Assembly (NCBI RefSeq): GCF_019097595.1
Contig: NC_080726.1
Span: forward strand, 12,293,705-12,357,704
Reading direction: 5' to 3'
DNA from: Hemibagrus wyckioides
Lineage: Eukaryota > Chordata > Actinopteri > Siluriformes > Bagridae
Length of the DNA: 64,000 nt
Positions 1-10,662 of this stretch are shown piece after piece; the stretch's first letter is position 1, and the number at the start of each line of letters is the position of its first letter. Below the pieces are notes generated by a model. The model did no database searches. It saw only the letters and a list, made by a program, of their open reading frames with translations, and had not been told where the DNA came from. A program made the position numbers and the translations under genes.

Positions 1-1380
1 GGTCCAGCAGACTTCCGTGGGTTAACTCTGTATAGAGTTCTCTTCACGTCAGCCGTGGTGAGACAAAGCACTGGGTCATTAGGAGGAGGGATGGTCTTCC
101 TCGCAGTTGTGTTGTTCTGTGCCTCAAACCGAGCGTAGAAGTCGTTCAGCGCATCTGGAAGGGAGGCGTCACTGTCACAGGCAGGTGAAGTTGTCCTGTA
201 GTTGGTGATCGCCTGAATGCCCTGCCACATGCGCCGGGAGTCTCTGCTGTTCTGGAAGTGGCCGTGGATTCTCTGGGCATGTGCACACTTCGCCTCTCTG
301 ATGGCTCGAGACAGTTTGGCCCTTGCTGTTTTTAAGGCCGCCCTGTCCCCTGATCTGAAGGCAGAGTCTCTCGATTTCAGGAGCGCACGCACTTTCGCAG
401 TCATTCACGGCTTCTGGTTGGAGCGTGTTGTGATGGTCTTGGAGACAGTCACGTCATCGATGCATTTCCCGATGTAGCTGGTCACTGATGCCGTGTATTC
501 CTCCAAGTCAGTAGAGTCGCCGTTGGTTGCAGCCTCCCTAAACATGTCCCAGTCAGTGCACTCAAAACAGTCCTGAAGAGCAGAGATGGCTCCTGCTGGC
601 CAGGTCTTAACCTGTTTCAGAACCGGTTTAGAGCATCTGACGAGTGGTCTGTATGCTGGAATCAACATAACAGAGATGTGGTCTGAGTAGCCGAGGTGGG
701 GGCAGGGCTCCGCACGATACGCGCCGGGAATGTTTGAATAAACAACATCCAGTGTGTTTGCCCCTCTCGTAGCAAAGTCCACATGCTGATGGAATTTAGG
801 GAGCACTGTTCTGAGATTTGCATGATTGAAATCTCCGGCGATGATGAACAGTCCGTCGGGGTGAGCATTCTGCAGCTCGCTAATAGCTCCGTACAGCTCA
901 CACAGAGCCTCCTTAGCATTAGCGCTGGGTGGAATGTACACTCCGATAATGAGAGTAGTGGTGAATTCCCGGGGTAAATAAAAAGGTCTGCATCTAACAA
1001 TTACAAACTCCACTACCGATGAGCAGTAGTTAGACACAAGCACAGAGTCCTTACACCATTCCGTGTTGATGTAAACACACACGCCACCACCGCGAGTCTT
1101 ACCGCACAGAGCTGCATTCCTGTCGGCACGAAACACGGTTAGTCCGGCTAGCTGAATGGCGGCGTCCGGAACTCTGTCGCTGAGCCACGTCTCCGTGAAA
1201 ACAAAGACGCAGCAGTCTCTGAACTCACGCCGTGTAGTTTGCTGGAGTTGGATGTAGTCCAGTTTATTATCCAGTGAGCAGACGTTGGACAAGATGATGG
1301 AAGGGAGTGCCGGCCGGCTAGGGTTGGTTGTTAGCCTAGCACGGACACCCGCTCTTTTACCGCGCTTCCGCTTCCTCGAA
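1..1380 (-). pseudogene. LINE ORF2 polyprotein, endonuclease plus linker, one nonsense codon visible
   Basis: This encodes the endonuclease half of a LINE ORF2 protein, which would nick target DNA before target-primed reverse transcription. Visible endonuclease signatures are [17 protein letters not shown] (metal-binding D and N) and YSDHISVML (catalytic SDH). The frame is open from about 1380 down to 408. A single TGG-to-TGA change at 405-407 then replaces the Trp of the expected QKPWM stretch with a stop. Beyond it the same frame stays open to base 1 ([16 protein letters not shown] ... VNPRKSAG). With one visible lesion in about 1.3 kb this copy looks young. The RT catalytic core is outside the window, so its state is unknown. 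Confidence 0.8.
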
Positions 1381-1630
1381 CAACGCTTGCGATGTCCTCT
1401 CTCCGGCCACCGGCATCAGGCGACGCCGAGGATTGAAGGCCTGGACTTCGCAGCAAGCCGAGTTCACGAAGTTTGCAGAGTAGTTCATCATGCAAGTTAG
1501 TAACTGCATGATTTCTGTACCGTAATGAACACCACTGTCTTTGGCGTCCATGCACTTTAAGTTTAGCGCTAAAACAAAAAGAAAGCACCATTTTGGTTCC
1601 GGAGTGGCCGCTGCGTGCTACTGCCGCGCC
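1..1630 (-). mobile_element. 5' part of a CR1/L2/Rex1-type LINE, running off the left edge
   Basis: A non-LTR retrotransposon lies on the minus strand. Its 5' end is near 1600-1630, and its reverse-transcriptase half continues beyond base 1. Reading leftward there is a short leader, a basic linker (RKRKRGKR near 1340-1375), an AP-type endonuclease domain (1292 to 408), the inter-domain linker, and the very start of the RT domain (NPRKSAG at the window edge). The right end abuts a second, oppositely oriented LINE. The Rex1/Babar or L2 assignment comes from recalled protein motifs, so the exact family is uncertain. Confidence 0.85.
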
Positions 1631-3105
1631 GCCAGATGAGCTGAACACCTCCTATACTCGCTTTGAGGCTGCAGCTAATGATGCTAATGCTAAAGCTAAT
1701 GCTAGTGTCTGCAGAAAGGAAGAGACTGCCAACACTGGAAACGCATTCATCATCTCCGAGCATGATGTGAGGAGAGCCTTCAGCAGAGTGAACACCAGGA
1801 AAGCAGCAGGACCAGATGGAATCCCAGGTCGTGTTCTCAGAGCCTGTGCTGACCAGCTAGCACCCGTGTTCACAGATATATTCAACCTCTCCTTAACCCA
1901 GTTGCCGATCCCCATATGCTTTAAAGAGTCCATCATTGTTCCTGTCCCAAAGAAGCCTCATCCTGTTTCCCTCAACGACTACCACCCTGTAGCCCTGACC
2001 TCAGTAGTGCTTTGAGCGGTTGGTCAGAGACTTCATCACTTCACTATCAGACACACTGGATCCATGACAGTTCGTCTACTGCCCGAACCACTCAACAGAT
2101 GATGCCATTTCTCACCTCCTTCACACATCACTCACTCACCTGGACACTAGAAAGGGGAATCATGTTAGAATGCTGTTTGTCGACTACAGTTCAGCATTTA
2201 ACACTATAATCCCCTCCACACTCACCACCAAGCTGGAGCACCTGGGACTCAGCCCATCACTTTGTCAGTGGATCTCCAATTTCCTAACTGGCAGACCACA
2301 GGCAGTAAGGATGGGCAGACATGTCTCAGCCTCACTCACCCTCAGCACTGGAGCCCCCCAGGGTTGTGTTCTGAGCCCACTGCTGTACTCTTTGTACACG
2401 TATGACTGCATGGCCACTACCAACTCCACCAACATCATCAAGTTTGCTGACGACACCACTGTGGTTGGATTGATCTCCGACAACAATGAGACGGCCTACC
2501 TGGAGGAGATTAAGACTCTGGAGAACTGGTGCCAGAGGAACAACCTCCACCTTAACGTCAGCAAGACTAATGAGCTGATAGTGGACTTCAGCAAAAAGCA
2601 GGAGAGGAACTACCAGACCCCTGTGATCAACAAGAGCCCAGTGGAGAAAGTAGACAGCTTCAGATACCTCAGTGTTCACATCACACAAGACCTGTCATGG
2701 TCCTGTCACATCAACACTGTGGTGAAGAAGACCCAGCAGCGTCTCTTCCACCTCAAATGCTTGAGAGACTTTAGACTGCCCGCTAAAGTGCTAGGGAACT
2801 TTTTCTCCTGCACCATAGACAGCATCCTGACGGGAAACATCACAACCTGGTTCGGGAACAGCACCATGCAGGACAGACGAGCTCTTCAGAGGGTGGTGCG
2901 ATCAGCTGAGCGCATCATCCATACCAAGCTCCCTGACCTGCACTCAATCTACAACAAGCGGTGCTGGACCAAGACCAGGAAAATCGTGAAGGACCTCAGC
3001 CACCCCAACAATGGACTCTTCCGCTCCCTGAAGGCCAACACAGAGAGACTGAGGAGAAGCTTCTTCCCGCAGGCTATACAGTCTCTCAATCAGAACCTCA
3101 CATAG
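1630..3105 (+). pseudogene. LINE reverse transcriptase, frameshifted
   Basis: The first segment (to 2015) holds the RT amino end: KAAGPDGIPGR, FKESIIVPVPKK and LNDYHPVAL. A small deletion at about 2008-2012 shifts the frame just before CFERLV. The piece 2018-2169 carries an in-frame stop in the LDPLQF region. From 2170 the frame is open to the stop at 3105: [30 protein letters not shown] and [12 protein letters not shown], with the catalytic FADD at about 2443-2454. The thumb/C-terminal part ends in [11 protein letters not shown]. The catalytic Asp pair is intact but the protein cannot be made from one frame. Confidence 0.85.
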
Positions 3106-3745
3106 GACTCAACTGATTGGACTTGCTATGCTTCCTACACACGTGTTGGAAAACACCAAACCATACCCTACATTTGCACATTACAGGACTGTGACACACC
3201 ATACATGAAACATAAACATATATGGGACATTCTGGTCCCGTTTATACACAAAGAGGACTTGTGCACATCTGCACTTTAAAGATGGACACTACCACTGCTT
3301 CTCATCATTTCATAACCTTATTTTAATTCATGACCACCCCGTACTGCTACTGTCTGCACCTTGAACATTATTGTACACTATTCACTTTATATAATTCTGT
3401 ATAATACAATTGTTACATTTTACATATCTACATTTCTTATATATATTCTATATTTTATACATATTCTGTATACACATATACCCTACCTTACTTTATTTAT
3501 ATTTATATTTTTATTTTATTTGCTATATTCTTTTTTTATTTACCTACTGTGAATTGTAGTTTTTTTATATTTTATATTACGTATTTTATATTTTATATTT
3601 TATCCTTGTCTTTTTTCTGTCCTTATTCCTTTTCCTTTTCAAGGGTCAAAACAAACAGTCGTGTAAGCATTTCACTGCATATCATACTGTGTACGATTAT
3701 GTATGTGACAAATAAAATTTGAATTTGAATTTTGATTTGGTGGGC
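1630..3745 (+). mobile_element. 5'-truncated CR1/L2/Rex1-type LINE with complete 3' end
   Basis: A second LINE of the same general type lies on the plus strand. It begins inside the linker before the RT domain ([13 protein letters not shown]), so the endonuclease and ORF1 are missing, as expected for 5' truncation during target-primed reverse transcription. It carries the RT (to 3105), an AT-rich 3'UTR (3106-3700) and a terminal tail of short repeats (AAATTTGAATTTGAATTTT, about 3714-3735) after GTATGTGACAAATAAA. The same tail wording ends the SINE at 5256-5487. Confidence 0.85.
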
Positions 3746-4215
3746 CGTCAGGGCCAGCAAGGCCTTCTCTGCTGTGCCCGTAGCTTAAAATAAGTGGCAA
3801 AGAGATACATTACATTAACCAATCAGATTTCGAGTTGGCGTCACTGGGGCCATCTAGCAGGCATACGATTACGTCAGCAATTTCCCGTCCTTTGATTGGG
3901 TAATTGGAGTAGTCAGAGGCAGCGAACTGCACAAACTAAATAAAATATATATGTTTTAACTCACAATGGCTGACAGAGGAGAAGAAATCGATTTGGTCAC
4001 AAGTATCCTTACAAATGCATTTTCAAGGCGGACTGTAATAAAATTGACAATTCCTTGTGAGGTGTGAAATACTGTAGCCTAATTTCTTTTTTACTTTGCT
4101 ATTTAACAATTGATTAGTATCTATTGCTGTCGTGTCATAATGATGGTATAGAGGTGGACTAATTCAGGAAGGACACCAATGAAGGCCTAGGTGTGAAATT
4201 CACGGCCCGCCACTG
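3737..4215. mobile_element. Probable hAT-like non-autonomous element
   Basis: About 480 bp is bounded by imperfect inverted ends. The left end reads GTGGGCCGTCAGGG and the right end, reverse-complemented, reads CAGTGGCGGGCCGTGAATTT. Inside, an ATG at 3966 opens a short peptide beginning MADRGEEIDLVTSILTN. I recall this as resembling the N-terminus of ZMYM1-like hAT-derived transposases in fish. It stops after about 30 codons. I could not identify a clean 8-bp target duplication. The hAT assignment is tentative. Confidence 0.4.
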
Positions 4216-5255
4216 ACTTACAGGTGGTTACTCAATTCAATTCAATTTATTTGCACAGCACTTTTAACAATGGACATTGTCTCAAAGCAGCTTTACAGTA
4301 TAGAAGTATTTAGAGTTAAGAATATAAAGTTTAAAGTTGTTACCATTTTAGCCTTATTTTATCCCCAATGAGCAAGCCGATGGTGGCAAGGAAAAACTCC
4401 ATTCTCAGAAATAATAAATAGTTATCTCAGTAAATAATGTCCTTTCTGCAACAGCAACCAAGAGCTCTTGAGGAACTAGGAGGTCAGTGTAGTTTCTGAG
4501 TTCATTATTAACTTAACAGTAATTCCTTCCTGTCGCAAGCTGACAGATGCAATGGTAGTTCAGGGATGGTGTGATAGTCTCCAAGTGGTTCTATCCACAG
4601 CAGGTCACAGGCTGTCCACGCAGATCTATCCACAGCAGCAGTGAGCACCACCAAGCAACGAGACTCCAACCAGGAGTAGAGCATATGGATAGATCAGGCA
4701 AGTCTTGAAAGAAAAAGTGGTCATTCTGGGAAAAATTGAGACTGTGTCAGAATCCCGAATTGATCGAAGTCAGAGCGGCAGATCATAAATAACCAAAAGA
4801 CCACTCAGGTACTGTGGTGCAAGATGATTTATTGCTTTATAGTTCAGTAATAGTATATTATAATCAATGTGAAATTTGTCTGGGAGCCAATATAGTGTGG
4901 ATATGGTAGGAGTGATGTGTTCTAGTTAAGACACTAGCTGCTGCGTTCTGGACTAACTGGGGCTTGTTTATGCTCCTACTGGAACATCCAGACCATAAAG
5001 CATTACAATAATCCAGGTAACAAAAGCATGAACTAGTTTTTCTGCATCATGAAATTACATCATATTTCTTATCTTAGCCATATTTCTGAGATCAAAGAAG
5101 GCTATCCTAGTGATATTATCTACATAAGCTTCAAATGAAAGACCAGAGTCAATAATCACACCAAGGTCTTTTACTGCTAAACATGATGAAACAGAAAGAC
5201 TGTCTAGAGCTACTCTTTAATCAGAAAGCTTACTTCTGGCTCCATGTAGTCTTAG

Positions 5256-5487
5256 TGGGGTGGTGGCTCAAGTGGTTAAGGCTCTGGTTTGTTGACTGGA
5301 AGATCGGGGGTTCAAGCCCCAGCACTGCCAATTTGACACTGTTGGGCCCTTGAGCAAGGCCCTTAACCCTCTCTGCTCCAGGGGTGCTGTATCATGGCTG
5401 ACCCTGTGCTCTTAACCCAACAAGGATAGGATATGCAAAGAAAGGATTTCACTTTGCTGTAATGCGTATGTGACAAATAATGGCTAT
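5256..5487 (+). repeat. tRNA-derived SINE inserted in the L2 LINE
   Basis: A short element has a pol III internal promoter: A box GTGGCTCAAGTGGTTAAGG (about 5264-5282) and B box GGGTTCAAGCCCC (about 5308-5320). The body contains TTGGGCCCTTGAGCAAGGC, a phrase common in fish SINEs. The 3' end (TTTCACTTTGCTGTAATG, then GTATGTGACAAATAATGG) closely resembles the 3' end of the LINE at 1630-3745. Imperfect flanking repeats (TCTTAGT and TTCTAGT) fit a target duplication. The uninterrupted paralogous L2 copy near 13270-13290 gives the empty-site comparison. Confidence 0.8.
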
Positions 5488-5614
5488 TTCTAGTACAAGT
5501 GCTTCTGTTTTGTCAGATTTAAGCAGGAGAAAGTTAGTGAGCATCCACTGTCTAATGTCCTTTACATATTCTTAATAAGCCGTTGTCTCTCATCTGACTT
5601 GGCTGAAACATATA

Positions 5615-6334
5615 CACTGTATTGCCAAATGTTTTGGGACACCTCTCCAAATCACTGAGGTGTGTTTCAGGTGTTGTTTTTCAGGGGTTGGGCTTGGCCC
5701 CTTAGTTCCAGTGGAAGGAACTCTTAATGCTTCAGCGTACCAATACATTTTGGACAATTTCATGCCCCTAACTTTATTGGAACAGTTTGGGGATGGCCAC
5801 TTTCTGTTCCAACATGACTGCAAGTTCCATAAGGACATGGTTGAGCGAGTTTGGTGTGGAGGAACCTGACTTGCCTGCACAGAGTCCTGACCTCAACTCT
5901 ATAGAACACCTTTGGGATAAATTAGAGCATAGACTGTGAGCCAGGCCATCTCATCCAACATCAGTGCCTGACCTAACAAACGTGTTTCTATAGGAATGGT
6001 CAAAAATTCCCATAAATACACTTCTAAACCTTGAGGAAAGCCTTCACAGAAGAGTTGAAGCTGTTATAGCTGCAAAGGGTGGGCCAACTCCATATTAAAT
6101 ACATGTGCATGTGCAAACGTCCCAGTGGATCAAAAAAAACTGGATCACAGTCTCTGCTCTAGTTCATCCCAAAGGTTCTATCAGGTTAAGGTCAGGACTC
6201 TGTGCAGGCCATTCAAGTTCCTCCACAGCAAACTCGCTCATTCATCTTTATGGATGTTGCTTTGTGCACTGCTGAAAACAATACCTGAATTCAATGATTT
6301 GGAGGGGTGTCCCAAAACCTTTGGCAATATAGTG
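5615..6334 (+). mobile_element. Non-autonomous Tc1-like element with foldback interior
   Basis: The left terminal repeat CACTGTATTGCCAAATG and the right terminal repeat (reverse complement CACTATATTGCCAAAGG) are flanked by TA on both sides (5613-5614 and 6335-6336). After about 45 bp of left end the element jumps to the 3' part of a transposase gene in plus orientation (about 5670-6090; [24 protein letters not shown]). It then carries an inverted copy of part of the same gene (about 6143-6270, spanning the [12 protein letters not shown] region). The two transposase pieces form arms of roughly 120 bp separated by about 200 bp. No intact transposase remains. Confidence 0.85.
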
Positions 6335-7121
6335 TAGTTGTGTGTCACTGGCATAACAGTGGAAGCTAATACCATCTTTAAGAATAATTGCACCAAGGGT
6401 TAGCACATATAAGGAGCAAAGCAGTGGGCCTAAGACAGAACCTTGTGGAACACCGAATATAATGTTGGTATACATAAAGAAGTCACAATTTAGTTCTATG
6501 AACTGATAACGATTAGTCAAATAAGACTGTTCCTTTAACAACAACATTTTGTAGCCTATAGAAAAGTGTGGTTAATTGTGTCAAAAGCTGCACTAAGATC
6601 GAGTAACACCAGAAAGGAGACACAATCCTGATCAGAGGCCAGTAGCAGGTCATTTACCACTTTAACCAGTACTGCCTCTGTGCTATGATGAGGGCTATAT
6701 TCTGATTGATACATTTCATGAATGTTATACCTATGTAGGTATGAACATAACTGCTGTGCTACAACCTTTTCTAGGATCTTGGAGTTAAAGGGGAGATTTG
6801 AGTTTGGCCTATATTTGGACAGCTGACAGGGGTCGAGGTCAATCTTTTTAATCAGGGGTTTGGTAACCACTAGTTTAAAAGATTTAGGCACATAGCTGGT
6901 GCTAAGGGAAGAATTTATAATTATTAGAAGGGGTTTGGGAGATACTGGTAATATCTGTTTAAGGAAGCATTTAGGTAAGGCATCTAGTATGCAGGTTGAA
7001 TTAATTAAATTAAATCAGGCTCTTGAAGGAGAGTAAAGTATTGTAAAGTATATTTTAAAGTCTGCTGCATATAGATGGTTGAAAAGAAGTGATTTTCTAC
7101 AATGGTTTTAGTCTTGGATAG

Positions 7122-8645
7122 AGGACTAACACCTCTCTCAGACCACCTGGCATGTTCGAAGCTTCTGCCAGGTGTGTCACACTGGGTTCTGGATGCCATT
7201 GTGCAAACATAGTCAAGGCTCCATCTGTACATGTTCCCCGATATCTCTGCTCATGGGGGTCTTAGCCAGGGTACACAATGACCAAGTCCAACTAATACTG
7301 GTGGTTCCTCATTTGCCCACCTGAGTCTGGCTTGTGGGCCTAATTTCCTTTTTTGTATTTTGCTCCTTGGGAGATTGCTGTCAAGAGAAACCACATCTCT
7401 CAGGCACAGGGGATGATTCTCTACCCCTGCCCTGAGATTTGGAACCTCTTAGTCTGGCCCCTAAAGGGGGACCAGCTCCTAGGCTCCGGTCTCCCAACTG
7501 AGGTTGTGGAGTCTATGTTGAATTTTCACCTCTGGTGTAATCGGCCTTGTCAGTATCTAGTTCACTGCCCTGTTAGTACAGTTCTAGATTTCCTGCAGAC
7601 AAGCCACTTTGAGCGTCTATCACTCTATACACTGAGGTATACGTGGCAGCCATTGCTGTGAGTTATGTGCTTGTTCTCAGGTCTCTTGCTTTCTGTGCGC
7701 TAACTGGCAGCTGAGGCTATCCTGCAGACCGCGTCTCCTCTAGTGGGACCTCTCAGTGGTCCTGGAGGGGCTTTTCTAAACCCCCTTTGAGCCAATAGAG
7801 TGAACCTCTGAAGAGTTCCTGACCCTGGAAACTCTCTATTAGCCGGGCATCCGGTCTTTCTGCTGGGCTTCTCCGCTCCACCCCATGAATCAGCAGAGCA
7901 GGAGAAAATACACCTGCGGTGCCCAGGTCGGGTTCTGAGCACTTATGCCCATTGCTCGAGTGTGTGGTGTAAGTCCTTTCACTTTTTGTCTACAAAAGTC
8001 TCCAAGTCTCCAAGCAGTGCTTGTGCTGAATAGTGGTAGCTATCTCATAGGCCTATGAGGCATGCTGTGTGGCTTTGCATCTAGGGATTTTGGCTCACTC
8101 CACTAGGTGTTCCCCTCCAGGATATTTGTGCTGCAGGAGGCTGTTCCTCTCCGCACACCCTTTATAACCTTAGGTTCTATAATCTGGACCTGGACCCCAC
8201 TCCTGGGTCCTTGGTCTTACAGGGCTAATGATGCTCTGCTCCTGGCTCATTTGTGCCCTTTCACAACCTTCATGGACAGACATCTCACAGCATGTGGCGG
8301 CGTGGGTATTGGCATTCCCATAGCGTCAGCCATGATGCAGTATCAGGTACCCTCAAAAGATAACTACACCAGACTAGGTATGTAACCTGATACTCCAGGC
8401 ATCCACTCATGCTTTGTTCAGACAAGTTGAAGCTGGAGTAATGTGACATAGATGCCCATTTATGGGCTTGCTGGCACGTTCCACTTTGACACATGAACTA
8501 CCTGAGCTGAAACTTGTTGTGTTTTCACACAGAGCTTCAGACAAAACCTCCACATGAAGCATGTTAGCCGTGATGTTGCATCTTGTTCCCTTCTTAAGGA
8601 ACCTGGTGTAGTTTTGTTGAGTGTTCTAACAATGCTTGTCATGTG
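7122..8645 (+). mobile_element. DIRS-like retroelement fragment (RNase H end, tyrosine recombinase, 3' terminus)
   Basis: The region 7360-7450 reads PWEIAVKRNHISQAQG and EIWNLLVWPLKG, the end of the RT/RNase H protein of fish DIRS elements. The tyrosine-recombinase start follows at about 7560-7660. After a one-base frame change it reads LSPSTL-like then VYVAAI. The next block (7750-7840) matches VVLEGLSQAPFEPIES in spirit. The frame is repeatedly broken. The 3' end (8320-8600) has a palindromic block centred near 8375, followed by an inverted copy of the 5'UTR-like sequence seen at 28340-28520. Confidence 0.75.
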
Positions 8646-8649
8646 AACA

Positions 8650-8880
8650 GCTATCATATGAGCTGATTTTGGCTGCTCCCTACATGGGTGAGGGGTCGCC
8701 ACAGCAGACCAACTGGTCTGCACAACAACTTGGCACTGGTTTTATGCCGGATGCCCTTCCTGATATAACCCTCCCATTTTTATCTGGGCTTGGGACTGGC
8801 ACTGCATCCAGTGGCTGGGGTTTGGCCTTCCGCATGGTAGGCGGGAAACCTACAACTGAGACACCAGCACCCTTGAAAAC
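8650..8880 (-). repeat. High-copy fish SINE-like fragment
   Basis: The stretch contains GGGGTCGCCACAGCAGACC and GCCGGATGCCCTTCCTGA, phrases I recognise from very common fish SINE-type repeats (HE1/V-SINE-like bodies). Orientation is inferred from those families. No A or B box is evident, so it is a fragment of the body. It lies directly between the DIRS end and the flank of OR unit 1. Confidence 0.5.
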
Positions 8881-10662
8881 TCACTGGATGTCATTAACTG
8901 AATTCTAGAACGAAAACAAAAAAGAGAAAATAGTTACAAAATGATGTAAATGGTTTTATTAGGGTTACTTAGCATTGGTTGAATGCCGGCAAAGATAATG
9001 TTTGGTAAGCAGCTAGTATAATGCAGTGGTAAATTGCTTTAAAGACCACCAGGTTGTACCATCAGCAGAATAAGTACTTATCCAAAAAACTTTAGTAATT
9101 CTGTTAGTTTTAGCTAAGTACAAGACAGCTCTTTCATGTTTTCATTTAATGTTGGTTTCATAATAAAGAGAATGTAAATTTAGGAAGTATTAATATAACC
9201 TGGCAATTGTTTGATAAAATTCCTCTCCTTTTTCATCTCTTGAATCTATTGTCTCTTTAAATGCATGAAGTAGAATGTTATTACCAAACACCCAGAAAAA
9301 CAACTGACCAGTGTTAAGTACTAAAGAGGCCAATAAAAGGTGAATATTTTTGTTTCTCTTTGATTAGCCATTGTGGATGTGTGGAATTAAATTGCAGTGT
9401 GTGTTTTGGCATATCTTGTGTACAAAAGGAGTAGATATATGATAGACAGATCATTTAGAGAGATCATTTTATTTGTGATGCTGCAAATTTGTCAATTTTT
9501 TTTCCTTGTTTGCTTTTGATTGTTTTTTGTCAATTTTACTAGGGAAATAAAAGACAAATTTTCTATGTTTGCAGTTCATTTAAAATATTATAAAGAGCTG
9601 CTAAGTAGATGTTATCCTCAAAATTCTCACATTAGGTATTTATATTGACAGGCTTTGGCTATTATAAAAAGTGCTAATAAGAAACCAAAGTAGGAGAGAA
9701 ACAATGATCTAGATTCCTTAACAAGATAATTATGGAAATTCTAAATCTGAGAAAAATGGAATGGAAGATGAATCAAATTTTCACAATTTTCAAAATTTCC
9801 CCTCTGCTCCCAATTAATATATATAGCAATCTGTGAAAACCCTTCAAATGTCATTAACTGAATTTTGGAACAAAGACAAAAATGATATAAAATAGCATCA
9901 AAAATGATGTGCCAATGCTTTTAAAAGTATCATATTATCAAAGATTACTAGCACTGTAGCCGACTGCCTACAAAGATAATATTTGGTAAGGAACTAGTTT
10001 AACAAATGCAGTGGTAAATGCAGTTAGTCTGTCTAAAACCTTGTCAGCCAAAAGTGTATTTCGCATAATATTATTCATTTTTGTGCCATAGTGAAATAGA
10101 CACAAGCCTAATCAAATCAGATTGTAATTGGATATATGCTATTATGTCAGCAAAAGAAAAAAGGGCGCCTTCACACTCCCTAAAAATGACTGATTAAAAT
10201 GTTTAAATTAATTGATAAAAAGAGATTAATAATACATTGTCAACAAAACAGTTCTGAATAAATGAATCAGTGATCATTTCCTCATCAGTGTAAGAGAATA
10301 AAAGAGAAAGAATTTGGTATATCATACACAAATACAAATTATTTTTCTTCAAGTGTTGAAACAGTAACTGATGTGGATTATGCTAACAGTCAAAGAGATG
10401 ACTTTGTAAACTAATAATTTTGCAGTAATGTTTTTACATTAGGTAAGAAATGTTAGGAAAAGTGATTCCTGAAAAAAATCTTTCAGGAGTTTTTCCTTTT
10501 TTATTTTGATCCCAAATCTAAAACACTACAACTTGACTTCTGAATGAGTTACTTGCAAAAGGGAAATATATTTCACTCAGGAACACATGTACATCTGAGA
10601 AATATATATTAGAATATATAAAATACATACCATTTGAGGGTTTTCCCTGGCCACCACAGGTA
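8880..10662. repeat. 3' flank of OR unit 1, segmentally duplicated
   Basis: No gene is seen here. The AT-rich stretch is repeated downstream of the other subtype-A OR genes. Bases 8880-9800 correspond to 16560-17540 and in part to 48510-48760. Bases 9840-10660 correspond to 19190-20036, 25400-25963 and 50511-51053. Landmarks are AAACCTTGTCAGCCAAAAG near 10030 and CATACCATTTGAGGG just before the gene end. These repeats mark the boundaries of the duplicated OR unit. Confidence 0.8.

Larger units (their letters stand above)
4231..7121 (-). mobile_element. L2-type LINE, 3' half, minus strand, with nested SINE and Tc1
   Basis: An inverted, decayed L2-type LINE. Its 3' tail (CAATTCAATTCAATTTATTTG) is at 4231-4255. 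Next come a 3'UTR block (GACATTGTCTCAAAGCAGC) and the RT C-terminal region (about 4740-5250). RT core remnants lie at 6337-6891, including [26 protein letters not shown] and [19 protein letters not shown]. The RT active site reads YASD instead of YADD. The copy is interrupted by a SINE (5256-5487) and a Tc1 derivative (5615-6334). Its 5' end breaks off at about 7121 against DIRS sequence. The plus-strand copy at 31081-35643 was the guide for reading it. Confidence 0.8.

Noticed and set aside
3361..3552. Hydrophobic 63-codon open frame
   Set aside because: It lies in the AT-rich 3'UTR of the LINE; the composition alone explains it.
1..3745. A single LINE with a 5' inversion by twin priming
   Set aside because: Both orientations contain the linker and RT start, so the two pieces overlap in content. 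Two elements fit better, although the left edge limits certainty.
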